64,000 nt of DNA from Bacillota bacterium (GTDB lineage: Bacteria > Bacillota > UBA4882 > UBA10575). Location of the stretch: NCBI GenBank assembly GCA_012838955.1, contig DUOH01000038.1, positions 42,514-106,513 on the forward strand. Reading direction: 5' to 3'. A program made the translations under genes and the position numbers. The notes under the pieces were generated by a model. The model did no database searches and was not told the DNA's origin. It saw nothing but the letters and a program-made list of their open reading frames with translations. This document shows positions 9,227 through 17,700 of the stretch, one piece after another (within the stretch, counting starts at the first letter, position 1; every line of letters starts with the position of its first letter).

Positions 9227-10060
9227 TCACCTACCCTTTTCTCTTTTCTTTCCAGTAGCCAATATGATTGGAATATGGGCCGATTGGCCTTGACTGCCTG
9301 TGGTGAAACAGTCGCATCCCAGCTTTTCCACGTTTACTTCCACAAATCCAGCTTCCTCAAACCAGTCTTTTAACTCTTCCGCGTGGAATCCTAACCATAG
9401 ATCAGACTTTTCCTGTTTAACCCAGGTGTGCCGGTGTTCCGTCACATCAGTAAGGATGGCCCGACCGCCGGGTTTTAAGATCCGGCAGAATTCACGTAGC
9501 GCTTCCCCGGGATCGCTCAAGTGATGTAGCAACATGTTGGCGAAGACCAGATCGTAATCGTCGCTGCTGAGGGGCAACTCTTCCGCCGCGCCCTGTAAAA
9601 ACCGGATATTGTGCAAGTCCGCTTTCTCCATTTCCCGCCTGGCCACATTCAACATCTCCCGGGAAGCGTCGACCGCCATCACCTCTTCGGCTCGCTCCGC
9701 CAAAGCTTTAGTTAAGTATCCTGTTCCACAGCCGATATCCGCCACTCTCATCTCCGCAGTGACTGCTACTTTATCCATTAACAAATTTCGTAAGTCATTC
9801 CCGTAACATTTCACCCGGGTGGCGTCATATTCCGGAGCCAACTGGTCAAAGTATTCCCGGACGTTCTGCTCGGCGGCGCTGTACTGCTGGGAATCGCCTT
9901 CCGCCAGCCACCGCAGAAGAGCTGTTCTGGAGAATCGCCATTCCCTACCGATTTTCCTGGCTGGAACCTCTTCTTCCCGCAAAATCTTCTGCAGAGTTTT
10001 TGTACTGACTCCCAGCAAAGCACTGGCTTCTTCCAGATTTAAAACTTCTTTCTCCTCCAT
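9227..10060 (-). CDS. Excisionase-type DNA-binding domain fused to SAM-dependent methyltransferase
   Basis: Two-domain protein of 277 aa. Residues about 5-55 ([19 protein letters not shown] through [13 protein letters not shown]) match the MerR/excisionase-like winged helix of the HTH_17 type. Residues about 70-270 form a class I methyltransferase: [13 protein letters not shown], motif [17 protein letters not shown], motif [13 protein letters not shown], the [17 protein letters not shown] block and [11 protein letters not shown]. The C-terminal block [20 protein letters not shown] resembles ArsR-methyltransferase fusions. It is the first gene of the leuCDB transcript: its TGA overlaps the longest leuC frame and a consensus promoter and structured leader lie upstream. 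It may be a regulator that senses or uses S-adenosylmethionine, but the substrate and DNA target are unknown. Confidence 0.85.
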   Translation of the reverse strand: MEEKEVLNLEEASALLGVSTKTLQKILREEEVPARKIGREWRFSRTALLRWLAEGDSQQYSAAEQNVREYFDQLAPEYDATRVKCYGNDLRNLLMDKVAVTAEMRVADIGCGTGYLTKALAERAEEVMAVDASREMLNVARREMEKADLHNIRFLQGAAEELPLSSDDYDLVFANMLLHHLSDPGEALREFCRILKPGGRAILTDVTEHRHTWVKQEKSDLWLGFHAEELKDWFEEAGFVEVNVEKLGCDCFTTGSQGQSAHIPIILATGKKREKGR

Positions 10061-10082
10061 AACCCCTTCTACTTCCTATCGT

Positions 10083-10136
10083 ATCCGGCACCGTCACGGT
10101 GGTCTAAGGCGTAGCGCCACCCCGCGCCTGCCGAAT
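10083..10136 (-). promoter_or_regulatory. Structured 5' leader of the methyltransferase-leuCDB transcript
   Basis: In the roughly 87-nt leader the minus strand can fold an 8-bp outer stem (ATTCGGCA with TGCCGGAT, one G-U pair) enclosing GGTGG/CCACC and a small GGCG/CGCC hairpin. The leader lacks the features of a T-box. It could be a small cis-regulatory RNA or only a stable leader hairpin. Confidence 0.35.
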
Positions 10137-10154
10137 CTGATCTAATTTGGCTCC

Positions 10155-10184
10155 ATTATATGCAGGGGACACCGATCCTGTCAA
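10155..10184 (-). promoter_or_regulatory. Sigma-A promoter of the methyltransferase-leuCDB operon
   Basis: Minus-strand TTGACA (10179-10184), 18-bp spacer and TATAAT (10155-10160) are both perfect consensus elements. Transcription would start near 10147, about 87 nt before the ATG at 10060. Confidence 0.8.
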
Positions 10185-10388
10185 GAACTATTTTCCTCTA
10201 TTTTCGTTTATTTTCCCCCACCGGTCACCCAGCCGCTTCTAATGCACTTGTTACCGATCCAAACCCCTTACCACCCATGCTTACAAATTTTACATATTAT
10301 CTGCGTCTACCGGTAAAACTAAAGTTCAGGTATTCTATTGAGCAATTCTTATCTAAGTTCCTATTTAACAGAATAGAGGTGGATAAAT

Positions 10389-10712
10389 ATGGATATTTTC
10401 TGGTATTGGGTCTTATGGGTCTTTGCGGTCTCCTTTAACTTACTGGTAGTCTCTTTTATCGCCATCTTCTTCTTAAAAGGTCATCAAGAGCGCCTCCACT
10501 ACTTTCAGGAGTATAGTGAAGATGACACCCTTTTCATACCAGCGTTTAGACAGAGGAAAGTCAGACAGAAGGACAGAGATCTGTCCGGACAGAGGGACAG
10601 AGACTTGTCCGCAGAATGTGTGAAAGCCCACGTGATAGAGGAAAGCCTATCCAAAAAGAAAAAGGCTCCCGGATCACTCACTCCTCGTCCGCGCCTTGCA
10701 GATACGGAATGA
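10389..10712 (+). CDS. Small membrane protein of unknown function, 107 aa
   Basis: Unrecognised protein with one N-terminal membrane helix (VLWVFAVSFNLLVVSFIAIFFL, about residues 8-30) and a charged cytoplasmic tail. The tail includes a duplicated stretch KDRDLSG/RDRDLSA (about residues 58-72) and a basic end. At DNA level the duplication arises from repeats of GGACAGAG between about 10560 and 10620. The start ATG has GAGGTGG at 8-base spacing. It precedes the radical SAM gene by 27 bp and is probably its operon partner, perhaps a membrane anchor. The tail repeat is low-complexity and may be poorly conserved. The 328 bp before it (10061-10388) hold the opposite-strand leu promoter and no clear plus-strand promoter. 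Confidence 0.65.
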   Translation: MDIFWYWVLWVFAVSFNLLVVSFIAIFFLKGHQERLHYFQEYSEDDTLFIPAFRQRKVRQKDRDLSGQRDRDLSAECVKAHVIEESLSKKKKAPGSLTPRPRLADTE

Positions 10713-10739
10713 AGTAAAATCCGACTAGGTGGTTTCGCT

Positions 10740-11627
10740 TTGAGAACAACAGAATTGGCTTATTTTGCCTCTTTTTTTTTCCGAAATATCATTGGCCAAC
10801 GTGGTGAACCTTTAATCCTGGGCTTAGGTGTGACGAACCGTTGTAACCTCCTATGTCAGCACTGTGTCTTCCGCAGTGATCATGCCGATCTCTCCTATGA
10901 ACGAGCGGTTGGCTTGATCCGCTGTTTTTACCGACAGGGCGCCCGCATCTTGTTTATCCAAGGAGGAGAGCCCTTTCTCTGGAAAGACGCCGGACGCACC
11001 ATAGAAGATCTGATCCATGCAGCCAAAAATGAGGGCTATTTCAGAGTAGCGGTCGCTACTAACGGTACTTTTCCGCTGGACACCGCGGCGGATCTGGTCT
11101 GGGTCAGTGTGGACGGGGGCAGAAAAAACCATAATAGGATTAGAGATGGTTCTTATGATGCGGTCCTCAAGAACTTGATAGAAAACACCCATCCCAGAGT
11201 CAACATAAATATGACCATCAATCGACTCAACCAGACTGATCTGGAAAAAGTAGCCGCCTTAGCCCGGGACTTACCTGCTGTGCAAGGGGTTTCTTTTAAC
11301 TTTCACACACCCTTTCCCGGAGTGGAGGACCTGGCCATATCGGTCGAGGAGAAGAGAAGCTGTATTACGCGGATTATTAAACTAAAAAAGAGCGGTTATC
11401 CAGTAATCAACAGTTATACCGCATTACAAGGGCTGCAATGGAATAACTATCCGCGACCGGTCAGCTTGATTTGCCTAATTGAAAAGGGTGTAGTCTACTC
11501 CTGCTGTTTTGGACGAACACACCCCGTAGTCTGCCGGGATTGCGGTTATGGGATCGTCGCCGAGCTATCCCTATTATCCCAGGGTAACCTAAAGGTAATC
11601 CCGGGAGCGTTGAGACTTTTCCGATGA
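10740..11627 (+). CDS. Radical SAM enzyme with C-terminal cysteine cluster
   Basis: The 295-aa protein has the radical SAM [4Fe-4S] motif CNLLCQHC (Cys 35, 39, 42), a glycine-rich ILFIQGGEPFLW block, VAVATNGT and VSVDGG, all typical of the (beta/alpha)6 radical SAM core. Five further cysteines (245, 255, 256, 265, 268) lie near the C-terminus in a SPASM-like position and may bind an auxiliary cluster. The start is TTG 10740, preceded by AGGTGG at 7 bases; no ATG is nearby. It lies between a small membrane protein and a UbiA-type prenyltransferase (18-bp gap), which points to modification of a prenylated lipid or quinone-like compound. No substrate can be named from sequence. Confidence 0.85.
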   Translation: MRTTELAYFASFFFRNIIGQRGEPLILGLGVTNRCNLLCQHCVFRSDHADLSYERAVGLIRCFYRQGARILFIQGGEPFLWKDAGRTIEDLIHAAKNEGYFRVAVATNGTFPLDTAADLVWVSVDGGRKNHNRIRDGSYDAVLKNLIENTHPRVNINMTINRLNQTDLEKVAALARDLPAVQGVSFNFHTPFPGVEDLAISVEEKRSCITRIIKLKKSGYPVINSYTALQGLQWNNYPRPVSLICLIEKGVVYSCCFGRTHPVVCRDCGYGIVAELSLLSQGNLKVIPGALRLFR

Positions 11628-11645
11628 TGAACAGGAGATGGTCAG

Positions 11646-12926
11646 GTGCTTAATGAACAGTCTTTATGGGAACTGAATAAGAAACATCCCCAACTGGTCC
11701 TGGCTTATGAAGGGACGCGTCTTTATTGTCAAGTGGTTGACTTCACCATGAACAGAACCGGACTGATCTGGTTGAAGATACACGCGAAACATGGTTTCTC
11801 CCTCTCTTTGCAACGGACAAAGAGAGTCGGTTTTCTGCTGCAAGCCAATGATGGGACCGGACTGAGCGGTAACGCCCTAGTCTTGCAGAAAGGCACACGG
11901 ATTGGGCTTCTTCCCTACCGCTTGACTTCTCCTGAGAATCTAGAGAGTTACATCTTGACGTTTCAAGGATGGGTTCCGGAATTTACGTCCTCGCGCCCGC
12001 CTGCTGCTACAGAGTCGCTCTGCTTTTGGCTGAAGGCCGTCCGCTACAAATCACTGCTTCTATCGGCTCTTTCCGTATTGATAGGCTCCCTCTTCGCTCT
12101 GGTCAGCGGAGAATTCAGCCTGTATCTTCTTCTTTTATCGATCTGTGGCGGAATTTTAACTCATGCGGCCGCCAATTTCTTCAGCGATTATCATGACTAT
12201 GTAAACGCAGTTGATTCTACCCAAGCCATCTCTTCGATCACCGGTGTCTTGGCCCGGGAAGAAGTAGAACCGGCGACAATTCTCTCCGCCGGGTTTATCT
12301 CCCTTTGTCTGGCTTTGTTGCTTACCAGTTTTGTAACTGCCACCCGCGGATTATCTCCTCTCCTCTTCATCATAGCCGGTCTCCTTGGCGCCGCCACTTA
12401 CTGCTGGAAACCGATTGCTTACAAATACAGAGGATGGGGAGAAACTATCGTCGGTTTGTTAATGGGCCCCCTCATGGTTCTCGGTTCTTACTTTATTCAA
12501 ACAGGAGATTTCAGTTGGCCGGTGCTCCTGATCTCCCTGGCGCTGGGGATGATCATCTTCTCTGTTTCGCTAGTCAATAACCTGCGGGATCTTCCCGAAG
12601 ACCAACGGGCCGGAATCACTACCTTACCGATGAAATTGGGGGTATCCCGGACCAAAATTCTCTACTACTCTTTCAACATTCTCCCTTTTATCTTTTCTCT
12701 CTTGGTCATCCTCATCTATCCCTCATTAATCATGCTGATTCTGGCCTTTCTCAGTCTGCGTCCGGCTTGGCAGGCAGTGGTAAAGCTAGCCAAGACCAAA
12801 GATAATGTAGCAGATATCCGCTTAAACTCCCCTACACTGGACTATCCCATCAATTCCATTCGTTTTTATCTTAGTTATGCTTCGTGGACCAGTATCGGAC
12901 TGCTGATTACCTATTTGTTCCAGTAA
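11646..12926 (+). CDS. UbiA/MenA-like prenyltransferase with N-terminal soluble domain
   Basis: Residues about 130-426 form a polytopic UbiA-superfamily prenyltransferase. The first Asp-rich motif is NFFSDYHDYVNAVD (N177, D181, D184, D190) and the second is NNLRDLPEDQRAGITTLPMK (D315, D319), closest in form to MenA, which prenylates 1,4-dihydroxy-2-naphthoate. Residues 1-120 are an extra soluble domain (LWELNKKHPQLVLAYEG through RIGLLPYRL) that looks like a flavin-reductase/PNPOx-type split barrel; this assignment is tentative. The start GTG 11646 has AGGAG at 8 bases. No menaquinone genes lie near. With the upstream radical SAM gene it probably makes or modifies an isoprenoid lipid. Confidence 0.85.
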   Translation: MLNEQSLWELNKKHPQLVLAYEGTRLYCQVVDFTMNRTGLIWLKIHAKHGFSLSLQRTKRVGFLLQANDGTGLSGNALVLQKGTRIGLLPYRLTSPENLESYILTFQGWVPEFTSSRPPAATESLCFWLKAVRYKSLLLSALSVLIGSLFALVSGEFSLYLLLLSICGGILTHAAANFFSDYHDYVNAVDSTQAISSITGVLAREEVEPATILSAGFISLCLALLLTSFVTATRGLSPLLFIIAGLLGAATYCWKPIAYKYRGWGETIVGLLMGPLMVLGSYFIQTGDFSWPVLLISLALGMIIFSVSLVNNLRDLPEDQRAGITTLPMKLGVSRTKILYYSFNILPFIFSLLVILIYPSLIMLILAFLSLRPAWQAVVKLAKTKDNVADIRLNSPTLDYPINSIRFYLSYASWTSIGLLITYLFQ

Positions 12927-13138
12927 CCTTCTTCCCATCGCCGCTTGGGTTGGTGTTAAGATCTTATTATGAAAGACTATCTTTTAGAGGGGTTTGACAC
13001 TGACCGTCGAAGATGACCATATCATAATAAGGCCAGATCGATTAAAATATGATCTGGAAAGTCACCGGTCCCTGGGTCTATCCGGGGACATCACGAAATA
13101 CCCAACCCAAACCTAAACTTTGGCGAGGAGTGAAAGAT

Positions 13139-14215
13139 GTGAGAAGAATTGTGCTGACCGGAGGGGGAACCGCCGGTCACGTCATGCCTAATCTGGCCCT
13201 CATCCCGGAACTCAAAAACAGCTGGGAGGTTTATTATATTGGAAGCGAGACCGGTATGGAGCGGGAGATTATCCGGCAAGCCGGTGTTCCCTATTTTTCG
13301 ATCGCTACCGGTAAATTACGCCGCTATCTTTCTCTGAAGAATCTAACTGATCCGTTTTTAGTCATTAAGGGGTTGACCCAAGCCTACTTTATCCTGAGAA
13401 AACTCCGTCCCCTAGTGGTCTTCTCCAAAGGTGGCTTTGTCTCAGTGCCTGTAGTTATAGCGGCCTGGTTGAACCGGATTCCAGTTGTCTTACATGAATC
13501 TGATTTGACCCCGGGGTTGGCCAACCGCCTTTGTCTACCTTTTTCCAGACTGATCTGCGCCACCTTTCCCGAGACCATCCCTTTCCTCCCGGCCAAAAAA
13601 AGTATACTGACTGGAAACCCGATCCGCAGGGAAATTTTTATGGGCTCCAAGGAAGAAGGCCTTTCCATCTGCGGATTTACCAAGGAGAAACCGGTCTTGT
13701 TGGTCACCGGTGGCAGCCTGGGTTCTGTCAAGATCAATCGCCTAGTCCGCTCTGTCCTCCCAGATCTGCTCAGTATCTTTCAAGTAGTTCACATTTGCGG
13801 TAAAGGTCATCTCGACGAAACGCTGAAGAACAAACGAGGGTATGCGCAATTTGAATTCATCTCCACCGAATTGCCTTCGATTCTGGCTGCGGCTGACATC
13901 TGTCTGTCCCGGGCTGGGGCTAATTTCATCTTTGAATTATTAGCCTTAAAAAAACCCACCCTCCTCATCCCCTTGTCCAAACAAGCCAGTAGGGGTGATC
14001 AGATTTTAAACGCCCGCTCCTTTGAGAAACAACATTTCAGTATGGTGCTTATGGAAGAGGAGATTACTGAGGAACGTCTAGTGGAGAAAATTAAGGAGTT
14101 ATACGCCAACCGTCTCCGCTTCACTGCGGCTATGGAAAAAAGCGGTCAACAAAACGCTTCCGCTAAAGTGATCAAACTCCTCCACTCCCTGGCTAATTCC
14201 TCGGGAAACCTTTGA
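13139..14215 (+). CDS. murG: MurG-like UDP-GlcNAc transferase (paralogue type)
   Basis: GT28 glycosyltransferase that would add GlcNAc to lipid I to form lipid II on the inner membrane face. The 358-aa protein shows VLTGGGTAGHVMPNLALIP at the N-terminus, VFSKGGFVSVPVVIAAW, VVLHESDLTPGLANRL, LVTGGSLGSVKINRLV, and SRAGANFIFELLALKKPTLLIP. The HESD and SRAGAN forms are those of the second MurG type found in Clostridia and some bacilli, not the dcw-cluster MurG. The longest frame opens at 13049, but GTG 13139 has GAGGAG at 8 bases and fits the family N-terminus. It follows the prenyltransferase by 212 bp that contain a lone TTGACA (12994) and no good -10. It stands outside any cell-division cluster, so it may be a second copy. 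Confidence 0.9.
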   Translation: MRRIVLTGGGTAGHVMPNLALIPELKNSWEVYYIGSETGMEREIIRQAGVPYFSIATGKLRRYLSLKNLTDPFLVIKGLTQAYFILRKLRPLVVFSKGGFVSVPVVIAAWLNRIPVVLHESDLTPGLANRLCLPFSRLICATFPETIPFLPAKKSILTGNPIRREIFMGSKEEGLSICGFTKEKPVLLVTGGSLGSVKINRLVRSVLPDLLSIFQVVHICGKGHLDETLKNKRGYAQFEFISTELPSILAAADICLSRAGANFIFELLALKKPTLLIPLSKQASRGDQILNARSFEKQHFSMVLMEEEITEERLVEKIKELYANRLRFTAAMEKSGQQNASAKVIKLLHSLANSSGNL

Positions 14216-14429
14216 TCTGTAGCAGAGCGCTGAAAGGCATCACTACTTTTCTATCCAGCTTTAATCCTTGTTTTCTCTATCTGTTTTCTCCGTGAATAAA
14301 TGGCGTTTGGAGGTTTCCCTTTCCGTTCAATTCAACCTTCCTCCCCTTAATAACCTGATCTTTGTTTTTACATACAATCCTAAAAAATGAAAGTTTCTCC
14401 ATAAACACCGTGTTAATAATGGTCTTGAT

Positions 14430-14457
14430 TAGACATAATCAAAAAATCTGCTATAAT
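14430..14457 (+). promoter_or_regulatory. Promoter of the cyclic glucan synthase gene
   Basis: TAGACA (14430-14435), a 16-bp spacer ending in TGC, and TATAAT (14452-14457). The extended -10 and near-consensus -35 suggest a good sigma-A promoter starting near 14464. Confidence 0.7.
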
Positions 14458-14463
14458 AGTAAA

Positions 14464-14740
14464 TACAAATTATCCTGCCACTTAACAATGGATTAGTGGC
14501 GCTTTTATTCCTCAAATTCGAAAGGAGGAATGCAGCTCTTTTCTTCCAAGCTCCAAGCCATGGATAACTTTACCTTACGATTAAAATGGCTCACCATAAC
14601 TGAGTAATCTTCAAATTTTGTATACTAGTAGAGGAGTAAAGCGCACACCTTAAATCTGTCTGCTACTACATGATAAAAGGCTAGGATGTAAATGTTTTCT
14701 ATCATTTGCATTACCCAAACGGAAAGGAGTAGCGCCAGAT
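14464..14740 (+). other. Long 5' leader of the glucan synthase mRNA
   Basis: The predicted transcript has a leader of about 277 nt. It contains a hairpin GCCACT-N12-AGTGGC (about 14477-14500) followed by a short T-rich stretch, and a second AAGGAGG motif placed one base before an ATG that opens a 25-codon frame (14530-14607). That spacing is too short for normal initiation. The leader may be regulatory, but I match it to no known riboswitch. Confidence 0.35.
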
Positions 14741-17700
14741 ATGATCAGGCAAAGTAACCTTCTACTTGATGAACTGCTTGAGTACGCCCCTCAACTAGCA
14801 AAAGAACACCATGAAGTGGGTACTTCAAAAAGAGTCACCATTCAACGCCAACTTAAGAAAGACCTCCAAAAGTTAGACTCCATTTACTATGAAATTTTAG
14901 ATAGATTTGAAAAGCAGGTTGAGCTATCCACTGCTGGGAAATGGTTGATTGACAATAGATACCTTCTCCATGAACAATATCACTATATACAGAAGAACTT
15001 GCGAAAAGATTTCTTCCGCCGTTTACCGGTGTTGACCTCGGGCAGGATGAAGGGATCACTACGTATCTACGCCATCCTGCATCATCTCTTAAAACAGTCG
15101 GACGGTAGCGCTAATCCGGATGTACTATTGAGTTTCTTATGGTCTTACCAACAAACCCAGCCCTTAACCATTGGGGAATTGTGGGCTGTTCCCCTTGTCT
15201 TGCGGTTCGTTATCTTTCATCAAATGCGCGAATTATATGAGGAGATTAACCGTTTTCGCTTATCAAAGGCTCAGGAGACATTATGGAAGAACAAGGTGGT
15301 CCCCCTCCTGAAGAGACAAACCAGAGATCTAAACAAAGCCATTTTGAGCATGGAAAAGCATTTAGATCTGTCCGATCCTGCAGTTCTGCTCTTCCTGGAG
15401 AAACAATTCCGCCGGGCCGCCGGTTTTAAACCTTTATCAAAATGGTTGGAAGCGCGTTCTACTGCTCAAAACCTTCCTCTGCCCAAACTTCTGGAAGAAG
15501 AGGAGAATGCCCAGGCGCGAAGCGGGGTAGTGGCTGGTAATCTCTTTACCAGCTTACAGGAGATTAACCGGACAAACTGGACGGAATATTTTGAAGAATT
15601 AAGCCTGGTTGAACAGTCTTTACGTCAAGATCCGGCCCGGGTCTATCCGGAGATGGATTTTGAAAGCCGCAATCTGCTCCGCAATGAGCTTGAGTTACTA
15701 GCCAGAGACACCCGTACCTCTGAAGTGAAAGTGGCAGAAACAGTCTTATCACTGGCCCAAGCGGGAAAAGGAACCGGAGATGACCCGCTCAAGGGGCATG
15801 TCGGTTACTATTTGCTGGATGAAGGTTTATCCCAACTCACTAAAGCGCTTGGCAGTAAAAGGTTTGGCATGCGACAGGTCAGAAGTGTTATGCGGGCCAA
15901 TCCTAATCTTACCTATTTTTCTCTATTGGGGTTACTCTTCACACTCCCCTTTGCTCTGCTTTTGCAGACAGTTTATTCCCTGTTGAACCTTGGTCCACTC
16001 CAGTTGATCATCTGTGGCCTTTTAATGGTTGCGCCCATCGGTGAAATCGCAATCAGGATCCTACATGCCCTCTTAATGCGAATTGTTCCTCCCCGGCCGT
16101 TACCCAAAATAGAGTTTAGAAACGGGATTCCCATTGAGTATTCAACTATGGTCGTGGTCCCAACCCTACTCACTTCCTCATCTGATCTGCGGAAACTACT
16201 CAAGCAATTAGAAGTGTATCATTTGGCGAACCAGGATCCGCATATCTATTTTGCTTTGTTGACGGATTTTGCCGATGCTCCCACTCAAGAGGAAGCCAGT
16301 GATTCCCAGCTCCTAAAGGAAGCTCTAGACGGAATTGCCGCTTTGAACAAACGCTATCCTCACCCGGATCAATTGGAGTATTTCCACTTACTACATAGAG
16401 AACGCCGGTACAACCCACAAGAGGGCGCCTGGATTGGCTGGGAACGAAAACGTGGAAAACTTATAGAGTTCAATGCTCTCCTCGCCGGAGAAGAAGAGAC
16501 CAGCTTCACAGTGATCAGCGGCAACCGGGAGCTTTTGAAGACCATCAAGTATGTGATTACTCTGGATTCCGATACTCAACTTCCGAAGGAAGCGGCCATG
16601 CGTCTGATCGGCGCTATTGCTCATCCGCTAAACACGCCTGTGGTTGACGAGGAAAAAGGAATCGTCGTCAAGGGTTATGGGATCTTGCAGCCGAAGATTA
16701 CAGTCAGTAACGCCAGCGCCAACCAAACTCTCTTTTCTCTGCTGCATAGCGATCAAACAGGAATCGACATCTACAGCTGCGCAGCTTCCAACCCTTATCA
16801 GGATCTGTTTGGACGGGGGATTTTTACAGGGAAGGGGATCTATGACGCCAGAGTTTTTCATCAGATTTTACGGAAGCGTTTTCCGGAAAACTCTGTGCTC
16901 AGTCATGACCTGTTGGAAGGAAGTTTCTTGCGCGCCGGTTTGGTAACAGATATCGAACTACTGGACGACTTTCCCTCCTCTTTGTTGGGTAATTTAGCAC
17001 GGAAACACCGTTGGACCAGAGGAGACTGGCAGTTATTGCCCTGGTTGAAAAAGACCGTTCGTAACCAGGATGGGGAGAAAGTCCCTCTACACTTGCCCCC
17101 TATTGCTCATTGGCAGATGATTGACAATCTACGTCAAAGCTTATTAATGCCTTCCCTTCTCTTCTTAATCTGGATGGGGTTCTCACTTCTGCCCGGCGGA
17201 AGTATCCATCCTCAACCCCAGCACTGGATAGTTATTGCTTTCCTGATCAGCGCTTGCTTCGCCGAGTTCTCTAGAGCCGCAGGAGTTGGAACCTCTTTCT
17301 TGCTCTGTCTGGGGAGGCAGCTATTTACCTTAATAACCCTGCCTTATCAGGCAGTCACGATGCTGGATGCGATTTTCCGCGCTTTATACCGGATGACCGT
17401 CTCTCATCGCCATCTCTTGGAATGGACGACTGCGGCGGAAGCCATGAAACAGTCAGCCGCCGGTTCCTTTAGACAGACCTGGCGCCGCTTGTGGCAAGGG
17501 CAGTTAGTCACCTTAGCCGGTCTCGCCGTGATTGGACAAGTTAATCCCCCGGCTCTGCCCTGGATTGGCCCTTTATCCCTACTTTGGCTCTCTGCTCCAG
17601 TCTTCGTCCATCTGTCAGCGTTACCACTCTCTCCTAAAAAGCCAAAGCTTACTACCGGAGAACAGGCCTACCTCCGGCGATTAGCCCGGCAAATCTGGCA

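Noticed and set aside
10061..10147. T-box leucine riboswitch before the leu operon
   Set aside because: The leader is too short and lacks the T-box sequence, specifier stem and terminator.
10160..10438. 92-codon plus-strand frame upstream of the small membrane protein
   Set aside because: No ribosome site, and it overlaps the leu promoter and the start of a better supported gene in another frame.
14530..14607. 25-codon leader frame before the glucan synthase
   Set aside because: AAGGAGG is only one base from the ATG, too close for normal initiation, and the peptide has no recognisable feature.
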